Part shown: positions 41,196-49,452 of the stretch, piece after piece | Layout: the number at the start of each line of letters is the position of its first letter | Position numbering within the stretch: position 1 is the stretch's first letter | The notes under the pieces: model-generated | The model's input: only the letters and a program-made list of their open reading frames with translations | What the model was told of the DNA's origin: nothing | The model's database searches: none | NCBI GenBank assembly: GCA_016718275.1 | Contig: JADKEA010000001.1 | Coordinates: 341,911-405,910 of the forward strand | Source of the DNA: Candidatus Villigracilis affinis | Lineage (GTDB): Bacteria > Chloroflexota > Anaerolineae > Anaerolineales > Villigracilaceae | Direction of reading: 5' to 3' | Length of the DNA stretch: 64,000 bases | Translations under genes and position numbers: made by a program

Positions 41196-42629
41196 ATGAC
41201 AAACCCATCTCATCATATCGGTTTCATTTCCACCCGTTTCGCAGGCACCGACGGTGTTTCGTTGGAAACGCAAAAGTGGGCAACGGTGTTCGAAAGGCTT
41301 GGGCATCAATGCTTCTATTTCGCTGGCGAATGCGATCGAAACAGCGACCAGTCTCAGGTCACGCCAGAGGCGTTTTATCGTCATCCTGAAATTGACAAGA
41401 TAAATCAGCAGGCGTATTCGGGCAGTTGGACGGTCACAAAGAAGGCGCGTTCCGAACATCCTGAAATCGCGGCGCTGCAAAAGGATTTTTTCTCGATCTA
41501 TGTGCGCCCGCCGCAAATGACGCGCCGCGTCAATGAATTGAAGGAACACATCAAAACGGAGTTGTATAAATTTGCGCGCCGATTTGAAGTGGAGATTCTG
41601 GTGATCGAAAATGCAGTGACGATCCCGCTTAATCTGCCGCTGGGTCTTGCCATCACAGAGTTCATCGCCGAGACGGGGTATCCGACCATCGCGCATCATC
41701 ATGATTTCCATTGGGAACGTCAGCGCTTTCAAGTCAACTGTGTGGGCGATTATCTTGCAGCGGCGTTTCCTCCAACACTGCCATCGATTAGACATGTGGT
41801 AATTAATTCACTGCAAGCGCAGCAGATCGCTTCACGTTATGGAGTGACTTCGCGCGTGATTCCAAACGTGATGGATTTCGACTCTCCGCCGCCCGCGCCC
41901 GATGCCTACACCCAAAACATTCGCGCAGATTTTGGCATTGAGCAGGGCGAATATTTTTTCCTGCAACCCACGCGCGTCATTCAACGTAAGGGCATCGAAC
42001 ACGCCGTTGAACTGGTACGTAGGCTGGGCGTGCCCGCAAAACTTGTCATCTCGCATGCTTCGGGTGATGAAGGCTCAGATTACGAACAGCGTGTGCGCGA
42101 ATACGCCCGCCTGTTGGATGTGACCATTCGCTTTGAGGCGGATCAGGTGCAAGACGAACGTGGATTAACGATTGACGGCAAAAGAATCTACACACTCGGT
42201 GATGTGTATCCGCATGCGGATTTGGTTACGTACCCATCGAGTATCGAAGGATTTGGCAATGCGTTTTTGGAAGCCGTGTATTATCGCCGCCCGATTCTGG
42301 TCAACAATTATTCTATTTACGAAGTGGATATCAAACCGAAGGGATTTCGTGCCGTGTGGTTCGATGGATTTATCAGCATAGACACGTTGAAGAAGGTGCG
42401 TGAAATCCTGTTGGATCCCGCAGAAGCGCAGGCATGGGCGGAGGAAAATTATCAGCTTGCAAAACGATATTTTTCTTTCACCGTATTGGAGCGGCGGCTG
42501 CAATCGATTCTCTCGCAGATTGTTTGGGACAGCAGGTATGAACATCGCCATTCTGCATTATTCCGTCCCGCCCATTGTCGGCGGCGTGGAAAGTGTGATC
42601 GGGCATCATGCGCGATTGATGTCTGCTAA
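41196..42629 (+). CDS. GT4-family glycosyltransferase 1
   Basis: 477 residues as read, SD GAGG. GT-B fold: N-terminal HHIGFISTRFAGTDGVSLETQKWATVFERLGHQ, central HHHDFHWERQRF, C-terminal donor domain FFLQPTRVIQRKGIEHAVELVRRLG and SSIEGFGNAFLEAVYYRRPILVNNY (the E-x7-E-like motif). It uses a nucleotide-sugar donor; a GT4 enzyme (MggA) adds mannose to glucosyl-3-phosphoglycerate in Petrotoga, so a similar step is possible here. The last about 30 residues run over the start of the next gene in another frame and look like nonsense; the true stop is probably the TGA at about 42539, lost through a one-base indel. Confidence 0.85.
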   Translation: MTNPSHHIGFISTRFAGTDGVSLETQKWATVFERLGHQCFYFAGECDRNSDQSQVTPEAFYRHPEIDKINQQAYSGSWTVTKKARSEHPEIAALQKDFFSIYVRPPQMTRRVNELKEHIKTELYKFARRFEVEILVIENAVTIPLNLPLGLAITEFIAETGYPTIAHHHDFHWERQRFQVNCVGDYLAAAFPPTLPSIRHVVINSLQAQQIASRYGVTSRVIPNVMDFDSPPPAPDAYTQNIRADFGIEQGEYFFLQPTRVIQRKGIEHAVELVRRLGVPAKLVISHASGDEGSDYEQRVREYARLLDVTIRFEADQVQDERGLTIDGKRIYTLGDVYPHADLVTYPSSIEGFGNAFLEAVYYRRPILVNNYSIYEVDIKPKGFRAVWFDGFISIDTLKKVREILLDPAEAQAWAEENYQLAKRYFSFTVLERRLQSILSQIVWDSRYEHRHSALFRPAHCRRRGKCDRASCAIDVC

Positions 42630-43753
42630 TGGACATTCCGTCCGCTTGATTGCGGCACGCGGCGAATCGCTGAACAATAAGATTCTACTAACCGAACTCC
42701 CACTTGCCGATTCGCGTCATGAACGCGTGGCACACATGAAGGATCAACTTGATCGCGGTGAAGTGACGCCAGACTTTGAGTCGTTGCGCGACGAACTCGT
42801 AATTCAACTGCAAACCACTTTGGCAAGTGTGGATATTTTGATCGCGCATAACGTGTGTTCGTTGAATAAAAATCTAGCGCTGACAGCTGCGCTTTATCAA
42901 CTGCATATTTCCAAAAAACTACCGCGTTTGATCCTCTGGCATCACGACCTCGCATGGACGACTCCGCGCTATCAACCCGAATTACATGATGGCTATCCCT
43001 GGGATTTGCTGCGCACCGATTGGGGCGAAACGAGTCATGTGGTCGTTTCGCATTTACGCCGTAGAGAATTATCCACGCTGATGAAGATTCAACCTGATGA
43101 AATTCAGATCATCCCAAACGGTGTGGATGCGGCGCGTTTTTACAAACTCGAATCACAAACGCAAAGCCTGCTTGAAAAAACAAAACTGCTGGATGCCGCG
43201 CCGATCCTTTTGTTGCCCGTCCGCGTGACGCCGCGCAAAAATATAGAACTGGCCTTGCATACGCTGGCAGAATTACGCAGGCAATTTTCAAATGCCGCGC
43301 TCGTGGTCACGGGTCCGCTGGGGCCGCACAATGCCGACAACCATAAATATTTTGAGGCGCTTTCCAGTTTGCGCGCCCAACTTGGCTTGCAGCATTCCGC
43401 GCACTTCCTCACCGAGCTGACCAGACTCTTTTTTGCCCGATGAAGTCATCGCTGATTTTTATCGTGTTGCGGATGCGCTTTTATTTCCGAGCCGCGAGGA
43501 AGGATTCGGCATTCCATTGATCGAAGCCGCATTCAGCCATTTACCCGCCTTCTGCGCGGATATTCCTCCACTCCGCGAACTGGGATTAAACGACGCGGCC
43601 TTTTTCTCCCCGGATGATGATCCCGCGAAAATCTCGGGCATGATCGCGGAATATTTTCAATCCTCCCCTGCCGCACGCCTGTCGATGCGTGCGCGGGCTT
43701 CCTTTCGCTGGGAGGCGATCTATCGTCAGCACATCGCGCCATTATTGAAATAA
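42538..43753 (+). CDS. GT4-family glycosyltransferase 2 (frameshifted)
   Basis: About 405 residues if joined. ATG at 42538 (MNIAILHYSVPPIVGGVESVIGHHARLM) starts a GT-B enzyme with NGVDAARFY and LLPVRVTPRKNIELALHTLAEL. The frame breaks at a run of T near 43425-43432 (stop at 43443) and resumes as ...LPDEVIADFYRVADALLFPSREEGFGIPLIEAAFSHLP, which holds the donor-binding E-rich motif of GT4. The break is one base at a homopolymer, so a sequencing indel is likely. It lies in the phosphorylase-GpgS operon; the acceptor is unknown. Confidence 0.83.
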
Positions 43754-43772
43754 TCAACGAAAAGGAAAACTC

Positions 43773-45578
43773 ATGCTCAGGCATTCTGAATTTACACCCA
43801 TTCACAGCATCATCGTTCCATTCATTCACGAAGGGCCAGGGCTGCATGCCCTAGATGCCGCGCGTCAATTCGATGCGGAGATCACGCTCGTGGGCGTGGT
43901 GATCGTTCCGCATGAACAATCGTTGAGCACGGGCGCATCGGCGGCGCGCGCTTTGCGCAGGCTGTTGCGCGTCTTCAGCAGGGACAAGCGCACCACGAGC
44001 AAATCGCAGGTGATCGTTTCGCATGAACCGTGGAATGAACTTGCGAAACTACTACAGAATGAAAAACCCGATCTACTCTGCCTTGAATATGAAACTCATC
44101 CCAAAGCATTGCATGTAACCATGAGCGAAATATTGGCCCGCCCGCCATGCGATGTCGCTCTGGTACGTGGAAAAATTTCCAGTAAACCGAAGCAGGTTCT
44201 GGTCCCGGTAAGAGGCGGTCCACATGCGGAGTTGGCATTACGGGTGGGGCTGGGTCTGCATGCGCAAGGTGTCACTGCTTTGCACATCCGCCGTTCAAAT
44301 GACCCCGAAGCAGGAACGGACGCTCCGTTCAAGGGGTTGGAGCGCGTGCTGAAGCAAATGCCTGAGGTGCAGAAGCAGTTCGAAGTTACGGATGATTCGG
44401 CGCAATTCATCCTCGAACATGCAAAGCAAAAGGATGTCATTATTTTGGGGACGACCATTCAGCCTGTGACAAGTTCCATTTCACTGGGGCCAGTGGCAGA
44501 CCGCATTTTGCGTGAAGCGCCCTGCGCAGTGATCGCGGTCAAAAGTGGAAGGCCAATGCCGCAGCAGGCGGTGTACGATGAAAGTGCGGGCGTGGAGGCG
44601 ATCTCCATTCTGGTGGATAAATGGTTTGCAGAGAATACCTTTCACGCAGATGAATTCAATCAACTGCGCGAATTGATTGAACTAAAAAAGAAACAAGGGC
44701 TGAGCATCAGCCTGGCCCTGCCCGCGTTAAACGAGGAGCAGACCGTTGGCAAAGTTATCAAAATGATGAAGAAGGAATTGTTGAAGCGGATTCCACTACT
44801 GGATGAGATCGTGTTGATCGATTCAAATTCCACAGACCGCACCCGCGAGATCGCAAAAAAGGAAGGCGTGCCCGTTTACATCCACCAGCAATTGCTGGAA
44901 CGATTGGGCGCACGGCGCGGAAAGGGCGAAGCGTTATGGAAAAGTTTACTGGTGACAAAAGGCGACATCATCGTGTGGATCGATACTGACATCGTCAATA
45001 TTCATCCGCGTTTTGTGTATGGCATCATCGGTCCGCTGTTGATCAATCCGCAGGTGCAATTTGTAAAAGGCTTTTATCGCAGGCCGCTGCGCGTGGGGCA
45101 AAAAATGCAGGCAGGCGGCGGCGGACGTGTAACCGAATTGACGGCGCGCCCGCTGTTGAATTTGTTTTATCCCGAGCTTTCTGGCGTGGTGCAGCCGCTT
45201 TCGGGTGAATACGCGGGCAGGCGCGAAGCATTGGAGAGCGCACCGTTCTATTCAGGTTATGGCGTTGAAACTGGCCTGCTCATTGACATCTACGAACGCT
45301 ACGGCTTGAACGCCATTGCACAGGTGGATTTGCTCGAACGCATCCATCACAACCAATCGTTGGAGGCATTGAGCAAAATGTCCTTCGCGATCATCCAGAC
45401 CGTGATGCGTAAACTGGAAAATCGGATTGGCCGCGTCATGCTGGAAGATGTGAATCGGTCCATGAAGTTGATCCGCTACAACAACAAGGGCTACTTTCTC
45501 GATGTGGAGCAGATCGCCGAACTGGAACGCCCGCCGATGATCGAGGTGCAGGAATATCTGGAGAGAAAGAAGACGTAA
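43773..45578 (+). CDS. Universal stress protein-glucosyl-3-phosphoglycerate synthase fusion
   Basis: 601 residues, SD AAAAGGA. Residues about 8-130 and 140-270 are two UspA-like units (HSIIVPFIHEG...; KQVLVPVRGGPHAELALRVGLGLHAQGVTALHI, then VIILGTTIQPVTSSISLGPVADRILREAPCAVIAVK). Residues about 305-601 are a GT-A domain: LALPALNEEQTVGKVIKMM, EIVLIDSNSTDRTREIA, DIIVWIDTDIVNI (DxD), LSGVVQPLSGEYAGRREALE, GYGVETGLLIDI, LLERIHHNQSLEALSKMSF. These match GpgS (GT81), which joins NDP-glucose to 3-phosphoglycerate for glucosylglycerate. The USP fusion suggests nucleotide or stress control of the synthase. No GpgP phosphatase is in the window. Confidence 0.85.
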   Translation: MLRHSEFTPIHSIIVPFIHEGPGLHALDAARQFDAEITLVGVVIVPHEQSLSTGASAARALRRLLRVFSRDKRTTSKSQVIVSHEPWNELAKLLQNEKPDLLCLEYETHPKALHVTMSEILARPPCDVALVRGKISSKPKQVLVPVRGGPHAELALRVGLGLHAQGVTALHIRRSNDPEAGTDAPFKGLERVLKQMPEVQKQFEVTDDSAQFILEHAKQKDVIILGTTIQPVTSSISLGPVADRILREAPCAVIAVKSGRPMPQQAVYDESAGVEAISILVDKWFAENTFHADEFNQLRELIELKKKQGLSISLALPALNEEQTVGKVIKMMKKELLKRIPLLDEIVLIDSNSTDRTREIAKKEGVPVYIHQQLLERLGARRGKGEALWKSLLVTKGDIIVWIDTDIVNIHPRFVYGIIGPLLINPQVQFVKGFYRRPLRVGQKMQAGGGGRVTELTARPLLNLFYPELSGVVQPLSGEYAGRREALESAPFYSGYGVETGLLIDIYERYGLNAIAQVDLLERIHHNQSLEALSKMSFAIIQTVMRKLENRIGRVMLEDVNRSMKLIRYNNKGYFLDVEQIAELERPPMIEVQEYLERKKT

Positions 45579-45609
45579 AAGCCAAGAGACATTACCTTTA
45601 CAACGGGAA

Positions 45610-45645
45610 TTAATCTTAGGCGGGAAAAGTCATGGTATAAAAAAA
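45610..45645 (+). promoter_or_regulatory. Shared-type promoter, copy 2 (antiporter operon)
   Basis: TTAATCTTA (45610-45618), 17 nt, then TCATGGTATAAAAA (TATAAA 45636-45641). Spacing is identical to copy 1 at 39401. The leader to the antiporter ATG is about 80 nt. Confidence 0.75.
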
Positions 45646-45725
45646 ATTCATTACGGGAGTATTCCCACGATGAAACTTATCCCTTAATAGAGAGGAGTTG
45701 TTATTGCGCGATCTGTATTTCTTGA

Positions 45726-46982
45726 ATGCAGCAATATGTTTCGCGCCATACAAAAAAATCAATGACCCTATTTCTTCAACTCGCATTTCTCCTTTCGATC
45801 ATTCTGCTTTCTGCAAAGATGGCGGGATACTTGAGCATACGCATGGGGCAGCCTTCTGTATTGGGTGAATTGCTGGTGGGCATCATCCTTGGCCCATCCA
45901 TCATCAATGTGCTAAACCTTCCATTCATCGAGCATGAATTGACTGAAACGGTTGCTAAACTTGGCGAACTCGGCGTGTTATTGCTCATGTTCCTTGCAGG
46001 TCTGGAACTGCATCTCGGTGAAATGAGAAAGAACCTGCGCGTGGCCGCTTTTGCAGGATTGATGGGCGTGGTCTGGCCCGTCTTGCTGGGATGGGGCGCA
46101 GGTCTGCTCTTCGGTCTGGATCAACCCGCTTCAATCTTTCTTGGCCTGACGCTTGGCGCCACTAGCGTCAGCATTTCCGCCCAGACGTTGATTGAGCTAA
46201 AGGCATTGCGCACCCGCGTGGGATTAAGCCTGCTCGGCGCGGCAGTGTTCGACGATATTTTGATCATCCTCCTGCTTTCCGTTTTTCTCGCTCTGCAAGG
46301 CGGCGGCGGAAGCGCATCCGATGTTTTGTTGATCGTTGTCCGCATGATCCTGTTCCTGGTCACCTCGGTGGCATTTGGTTTATGGATTCTGCCGTGGGTC
46401 ATTCGACGTTTTTCAAAACTCCCCATCAGCCAGGGACTTCTTACAGTTTCCCTTGTCATTATGCTGACGTATGGCATCGCCGCGGAATATTTCGGCGGCA
46501 TGGCGGCCATCACAGGCGCATTTTTAGCGGGCCTCATGCTGGCACGTACGCACGAAAAAGAAAGGATCGAAACAGGCATGCACGCACTGGCCTACGGTTT
46601 ATTCGTTCCGATCTTCTTCGTAAACATTGGCTTGTCCATTGACTTGCGTGAGTTCCAATTGCAGGGATTATTCTTTACCGTTGTCATTATTCTGGTGGCA
46701 GTGATCGGCAAATGGGTGGGTTCAGGCTGGGGCGCGCGACTCGGCGGACTTTCGCGGCACGAATCGATTCAACTCGGCGCAGGCATGATCTCACGCGGTG
46801 AAGTAGGCCTTATTGTTGCCAGCGTGGGAATGAAGGATAATCTGGTGACCGCCGAAGAGTTTTCTGCGATCGTTGTCATGGTACTGGTCACCACGTTGAT
46901 CACGCCGCCTATTTTGCGTGCCTTGTTTTCGCCAAAGGAAGATACAATAATGAAAAAGCGGACAACGTGGAACAGCCCGTAG
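45726..46982 (+). CDS. CPA2-family cation:proton antiporter
   Basis: 418 residues as read, about 12 membrane helices. Seen: MGQPSVLGELLVGIILGPSIIN, LGELGVLLLMFLAGLELHLGEM, FLGLTLGATSVSISAQTLIELKAL, GAAVFDDILIILLLS (the key Asp pair region), GMISRGEVGLIVASVGM. This is the Na+(K+)/H+ antiporter / Kef-like fold without a TrkA-N domain. Its frame ends at 46982, but reading one base out from about 46945 gives an acidic tail NNEKADNVEQPVELSTPNEDAKEPEAS ending at 47029, so an indel is suspected. MTLFLQ (45762) is an alternative start. It leads an operon with three PII-like proteins, two of them c-di-AMP-receptor type. Confidence 0.87.
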   Translation: MQQYVSRHTKKSMTLFLQLAFLLSIILLSAKMAGYLSIRMGQPSVLGELLVGIILGPSIINVLNLPFIEHELTETVAKLGELGVLLLMFLAGLELHLGEMRKNLRVAAFAGLMGVVWPVLLGWGAGLLFGLDQPASIFLGLTLGATSVSISAQTLIELKALRTRVGLSLLGAAVFDDILIILLLSVFLALQGGGGSASDVLLIVVRMILFLVTSVAFGLWILPWVIRRFSKLPISQGLLTVSLVIMLTYGIAAEYFGGMAAITGAFLAGLMLARTHEKERIETGMHALAYGLFVPIFFVNIGLSIDLREFQLQGLFFTVVIILVAVIGKWVGSGWGARLGGLSRHESIQLGAGMISRGEVGLIVASVGMKDNLVTAEEFSAIVVMVLVTTLITPPILRALFSPKEDTIMKKRTTWNSP

Positions 46983-47030
46983 AATTATCCACCCCAAATG
47001 AGGATGCAAAAGAACCGGAGGCATCTTAAT

Positions 47031-47394
47031 ATGTATTTGATCATTCTGTTTTTGTATAATCCAGATTTGTTGGAAGAAGTCTTAAAAGAATGGGAAGAAG
47101 CAGGTGTGGAGAACGCCACAGTCCAGTTCAGCACTGGCATGGAAAGAGTCATCCAAAAACAGGGCATACGCGATGATATTCCGCTGATCCCTTCCCTGGA
47201 CGATTTTTACGAAGCACCCGGAAACCGTCAGCCGCACGATCTTTACTGCCGTAAAAGAAGAAGCCATGATCGATAAAATCCTTGCCGCCACACAGCGCAT
47301 CACAGGCGATCTGAATAACGAAAAAACAGGCGTGATGCTGGTTTTACCAGTACTCAAGGCATACGGCATTGACAAACAAGGAAAAAGCAAATGA
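47031..47394 (+). CDS. PII-like regulatory protein (frameshifted)
   Basis: About 120 residues if joined; GGAGG is 10 nt before the ATG. First frame: MYLIILFLYNPDLLEEVLKEWEEAGVENATVQFSTGMERVI. From about 47215 the coding frame moves by one base: HPETVSRTIFTAVKEEAMIDKILAATQRITGDLNNEKTGVMLVLPVLKAYGIDK, which has the beta-strand and loop pattern of PII-like trimers. Its stop overlaps the ATG of the next PII-like gene (ATGA). Located after an antiporter, it may sense a nucleotide and gate the transporter. Confidence 0.7.
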
Positions 47395-47729
47395 CACAAA
47401 ATCCAGTCCATTTATTATTAATGGCGGTCGTGCAGGATCAGGACCTTGATTCTGCGACAAAAGCCGTGCAGGCAATCGGCGCGTCTGTTACCTATCTTTC
47501 AAGTTCGGGGGGCTTTTTGGGGCGGCGCAACGCCACGCTGTTAATCGGCCTGCCCACCGCAAGGGAAGCCGAAGCGCTTGCTGCATTGCAGGAAGCCTGC
47601 CGTCAGCGCATCGAATATATGACACTGCCGCTCGAAGGCTCGCCCATGCCCATGCCCGCGCCTGTGCCCGTCACTGTCGGCGGCGCGACCGTATTTGCAT
47701 TGCCCGTGGAAAGATTCGAACAAATATAA
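47391..47729 (+). CDS. c-di-AMP receptor, PstA/DarA-like (long-loop form)
   Basis: 112 residues. PII-like fold with the family marks: VVQDQDLDSATKAVQAIGASVTYLSSSGGFLGRRNATLLIGLP (c-di-AMP pocket: SGGF, then N in RRNAT), the long B-loop and the C-terminal VGGATVFALPVERFEQI, as in firmicute PstA. Known family members bind c-di-AMP as trimers and lack other enzymatic activity. c-di-AMP controls potassium and osmolyte transport, which fits the antiporter upstream. It is followed by a hairpin terminator and by a short paralogue. Confidence 0.9.
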   Translation: MTQNPVHLLLMAVVQDQDLDSATKAVQAIGASVTYLSSSGGFLGRRNATLLIGLPTAREAEALAALQEACRQRIEYMTLPLEGSPMPMPAPVPVTVGGATVFALPVERFEQI

Positions 47730-47732
47730 AAT

Positions 47733-47768
47733 GCAACCCCAAAGGTTTTAAAAACCTTTGGGGTTTTA
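47733..47768 (+). terminator. Hairpin between the two PstA-like genes
   Basis: Stem AACCCCAAAGGTTTT / AAAACCTTTGGGGTT followed by TTAAGG. Weak T-run, so partial read-through into the next gene is likely. Confidence 0.7.
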
Positions 47769-47781
47769 AGGAGAAGTCACC

Positions 47782-48042
47782 ATGAAATTGATCATCATCA
47801 TTGTAAAAGACAACGACGCCGATACGCTCACCCAGGCATTCACCGCAGGGAATTTTCGCGTGACGCGGGTTGCATCCACGGGCGGTTTTATGCGCAGCGG
47901 CGTGGTCACCATGTTGTTGGGCGTCGAGGAACCGCAGGTGGATGCGGCCATCCAGGTCGTGCGCGATTCGCTGCCATCCAAAGGCGACGAGAAACGCGCC
48001 ACCCTGTTCGTGGTTCCAGTTCAACACTTCGAACAAGTTTAG
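47782..48042 (+). CDS. c-di-AMP receptor-like protein (short form)
   Basis: 86 residues, SD AAGGAGA. MKLIIIIVKDNDADTLTQAFTAGNFRVTRVASTGGFMRSGVVTMLLGVEEPQVDAAIQVV, ending LFVVPVQHFEQV. It lacks the long B-loop of the preceding paralogue, and the pocket Asn (GNT in PstA) reads GVV here. It may bind a different nucleotide or c-di-AMP more weakly. The pair gives the cell two related sensors of different loop length next to the antiporter. Confidence 0.87.
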   Translation: MKLIIIIVKDNDADTLTQAFTAGNFRVTRVASTGGFMRSGVVTMLLGVEEPQVDAAIQVVRDSLPSKGDEKRATLFVVPVQHFEQV

Positions 48043-48057
48043 CTGCCGACATCAAAA

Positions 48058-48112
48058 ACAAAGACGTTAAACTCGGAACCTTCCGACTGGTTTAACGTCT
48101 TTGTTTTGTTTT
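48058..48112 (+). terminator. Intrinsic terminator of the antiporter/PII operon
   Basis: Stem ACAAAGACGTTAAA / TTTAACGTCTTTGT with T-rich tail. Confidence 0.85.
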
Positions 48113-48135
48113 AACGAACCTACCATGAGGTCAAA

Positions 48136-49365
48136 ATGCAAAAAAACTTCCGAATCTTTTCCGCGCTTCTCGCTTTGCTCGTTTTCGCTCTCGCCTGTGC
48201 TAATCCATTGGGAGGAACATCGCCCGTTGAACCTGCCAATGTGGAAACCGCCGTCGCTGCGACATTTCAAGCGCTGACAGCACCCGCTCCCGAATCGGGC
48301 GATGCGCCTCCTGCTTCGACCTCGAACCTGCTGCCGCATTCGATGTATTTTCTCAACAACGACGGTGCCGGGCTGTCGCAAGTCTACCGCCTTGAAAAGG
48401 ACGGCAAGACCGTCACCCAGATCACCTTCGAACCTGCAAAGGTGGAAGATTACGCCGTCTCGCCTGTAGATGGCAGTGTGGTGTACACATCCAACAATCA
48501 ATTGCTCAATGTCCGCGCTGATGGCAGCAATCGCAGTCTGCTCGTGGATGGCGGCAAGGTGGATGAAAACAACCGTTACCTCACTTACATTTCCAATCCC
48601 GTCTTTGCGCCCAACGGCCAGACCATCGCCTTCGGATACAAAGGGCTGAGTTTTTATTCCATCGCTTCAGGTCAATACAATACCGTGCTCGAGAATAAAT
48701 TCGACACCTTCGATGGAGGCTTCTCTATTCCGCGTGAGTTGTTTTGGCCCGAAACCTACACTACCGATGGAAGCAAACTCCTCATTACGCTTGGATATTA
48801 TGAAGGCGCATCCGCCGCGATCTATTATCCCAATGGAGGTACGCTTGTTCAATTGACTGGCGGTGAGGGAGCCATGATCTGCTGCGGTGAAACCGAATGG
48901 ACATCAGATGGCTCTGCTTTTTATGCGGCCAGCCCAACCTTCGGCATGTTCAGCGCCGGTCTCTGGCGTGTGGATGCAGCCACAGGGAAGGTCACCACGT
49001 TGTTGAGTGGCAGCTTCGATACCAATCCGCTCAACCTTGCCGATGAACCCTTCCTCGCCCCGGATGGACAGTTGTATTTCTTCCACGCTACCATGCCCGG
49101 CGGTACAGATATGGTCAACCGCGCGGCTTTGCAACTCGTCCGCGCTGCGCCTGATGGAGTCACCAATCGAACCGTGTTACGCCCCGAAACCTTCGAGCGC
49201 ATGAACGAAGCACTATGGGCACCTGACGCAAGTTTTGTCATCGTGGCCAATGCCGATCTGCCCGAGATCTATCAAGGCGGCAGGCTGGAGTTATATTACA
49301 CCGATGGGCAAAAAGGCATGATCTCACTCCTCCCCTTTGGCATGGACATGAAGTGGGGACCGTAG
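48136..49365 (+). CDS. Lipoprotein with TolB/WD40-like beta-propeller
   Basis: 409 residues. Lipobox LALAC (about residue 21), a short Ala/Pro linker, then repeated beta-propeller blades: GLSQVYRLEKDGKTVTQITFEP, DYAVSPVDGSVVYTSNNQLLNVRADGSN, PVFAPNGQTIAFGYKGLSFYSI, EWTSDGSAFYAASPTFGMF, EPFLAPDGQLYFFHATMPGG. Such surface-anchored propellers usually bind proteins. The SD is GAGG. Single gene between a terminator and a long inverted repeat. Confidence 0.82.
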   Translation: MQKNFRIFSALLALLVFALACANPLGGTSPVEPANVETAVAATFQALTAPAPESGDAPPASTSNLLPHSMYFLNNDGAGLSQVYRLEKDGKTVTQITFEPAKVEDYAVSPVDGSVVYTSNNQLLNVRADGSNRSLLVDGGKVDENNRYLTYISNPVFAPNGQTIAFGYKGLSFYSIASGQYNTVLENKFDTFDGGFSIPRELFWPETYTTDGSKLLITLGYYEGASAAIYYPNGGTLVQLTGGEGAMICCGETEWTSDGSAFYAASPTFGMFSAGLWRVDAATGKVTTLLSGSFDTNPLNLADEPFLAPDGQLYFFHATMPGGTDMVNRAALQLVRAAPDGVTNRTVLRPETFERMNEALWAPDASFVIVANADLPEIYQGGRLELYYTDGQKGMISLLPFGMDMKWGP

Positions 49366-49371
49366 TTTTTT

Positions 49372-49450
49372 TGAACCGCCGAGACGCAGAGTACGCAGAG
49401 TTTCAATAAGATTCTCTCTGTGCGCGATGCGGTCGCGTCTCGGCGGTTCA
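49372..49450. repeat. Long inverted repeat (terminator or REP-like element)
   Basis: Perfect 16-bp arms TGAACCGCCGAGACGC (49372-49387) and GCGTCTCGGCGGTTCA (49435-49450), with inner pairing GCAGAG/CTCTGTGC. It lies between convergent genes. The CGCAGAG-type sequence resembles dispersed intergenic elements known in many genomes. Confidence 0.8.
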
Positions 49451-49452
49451 CT

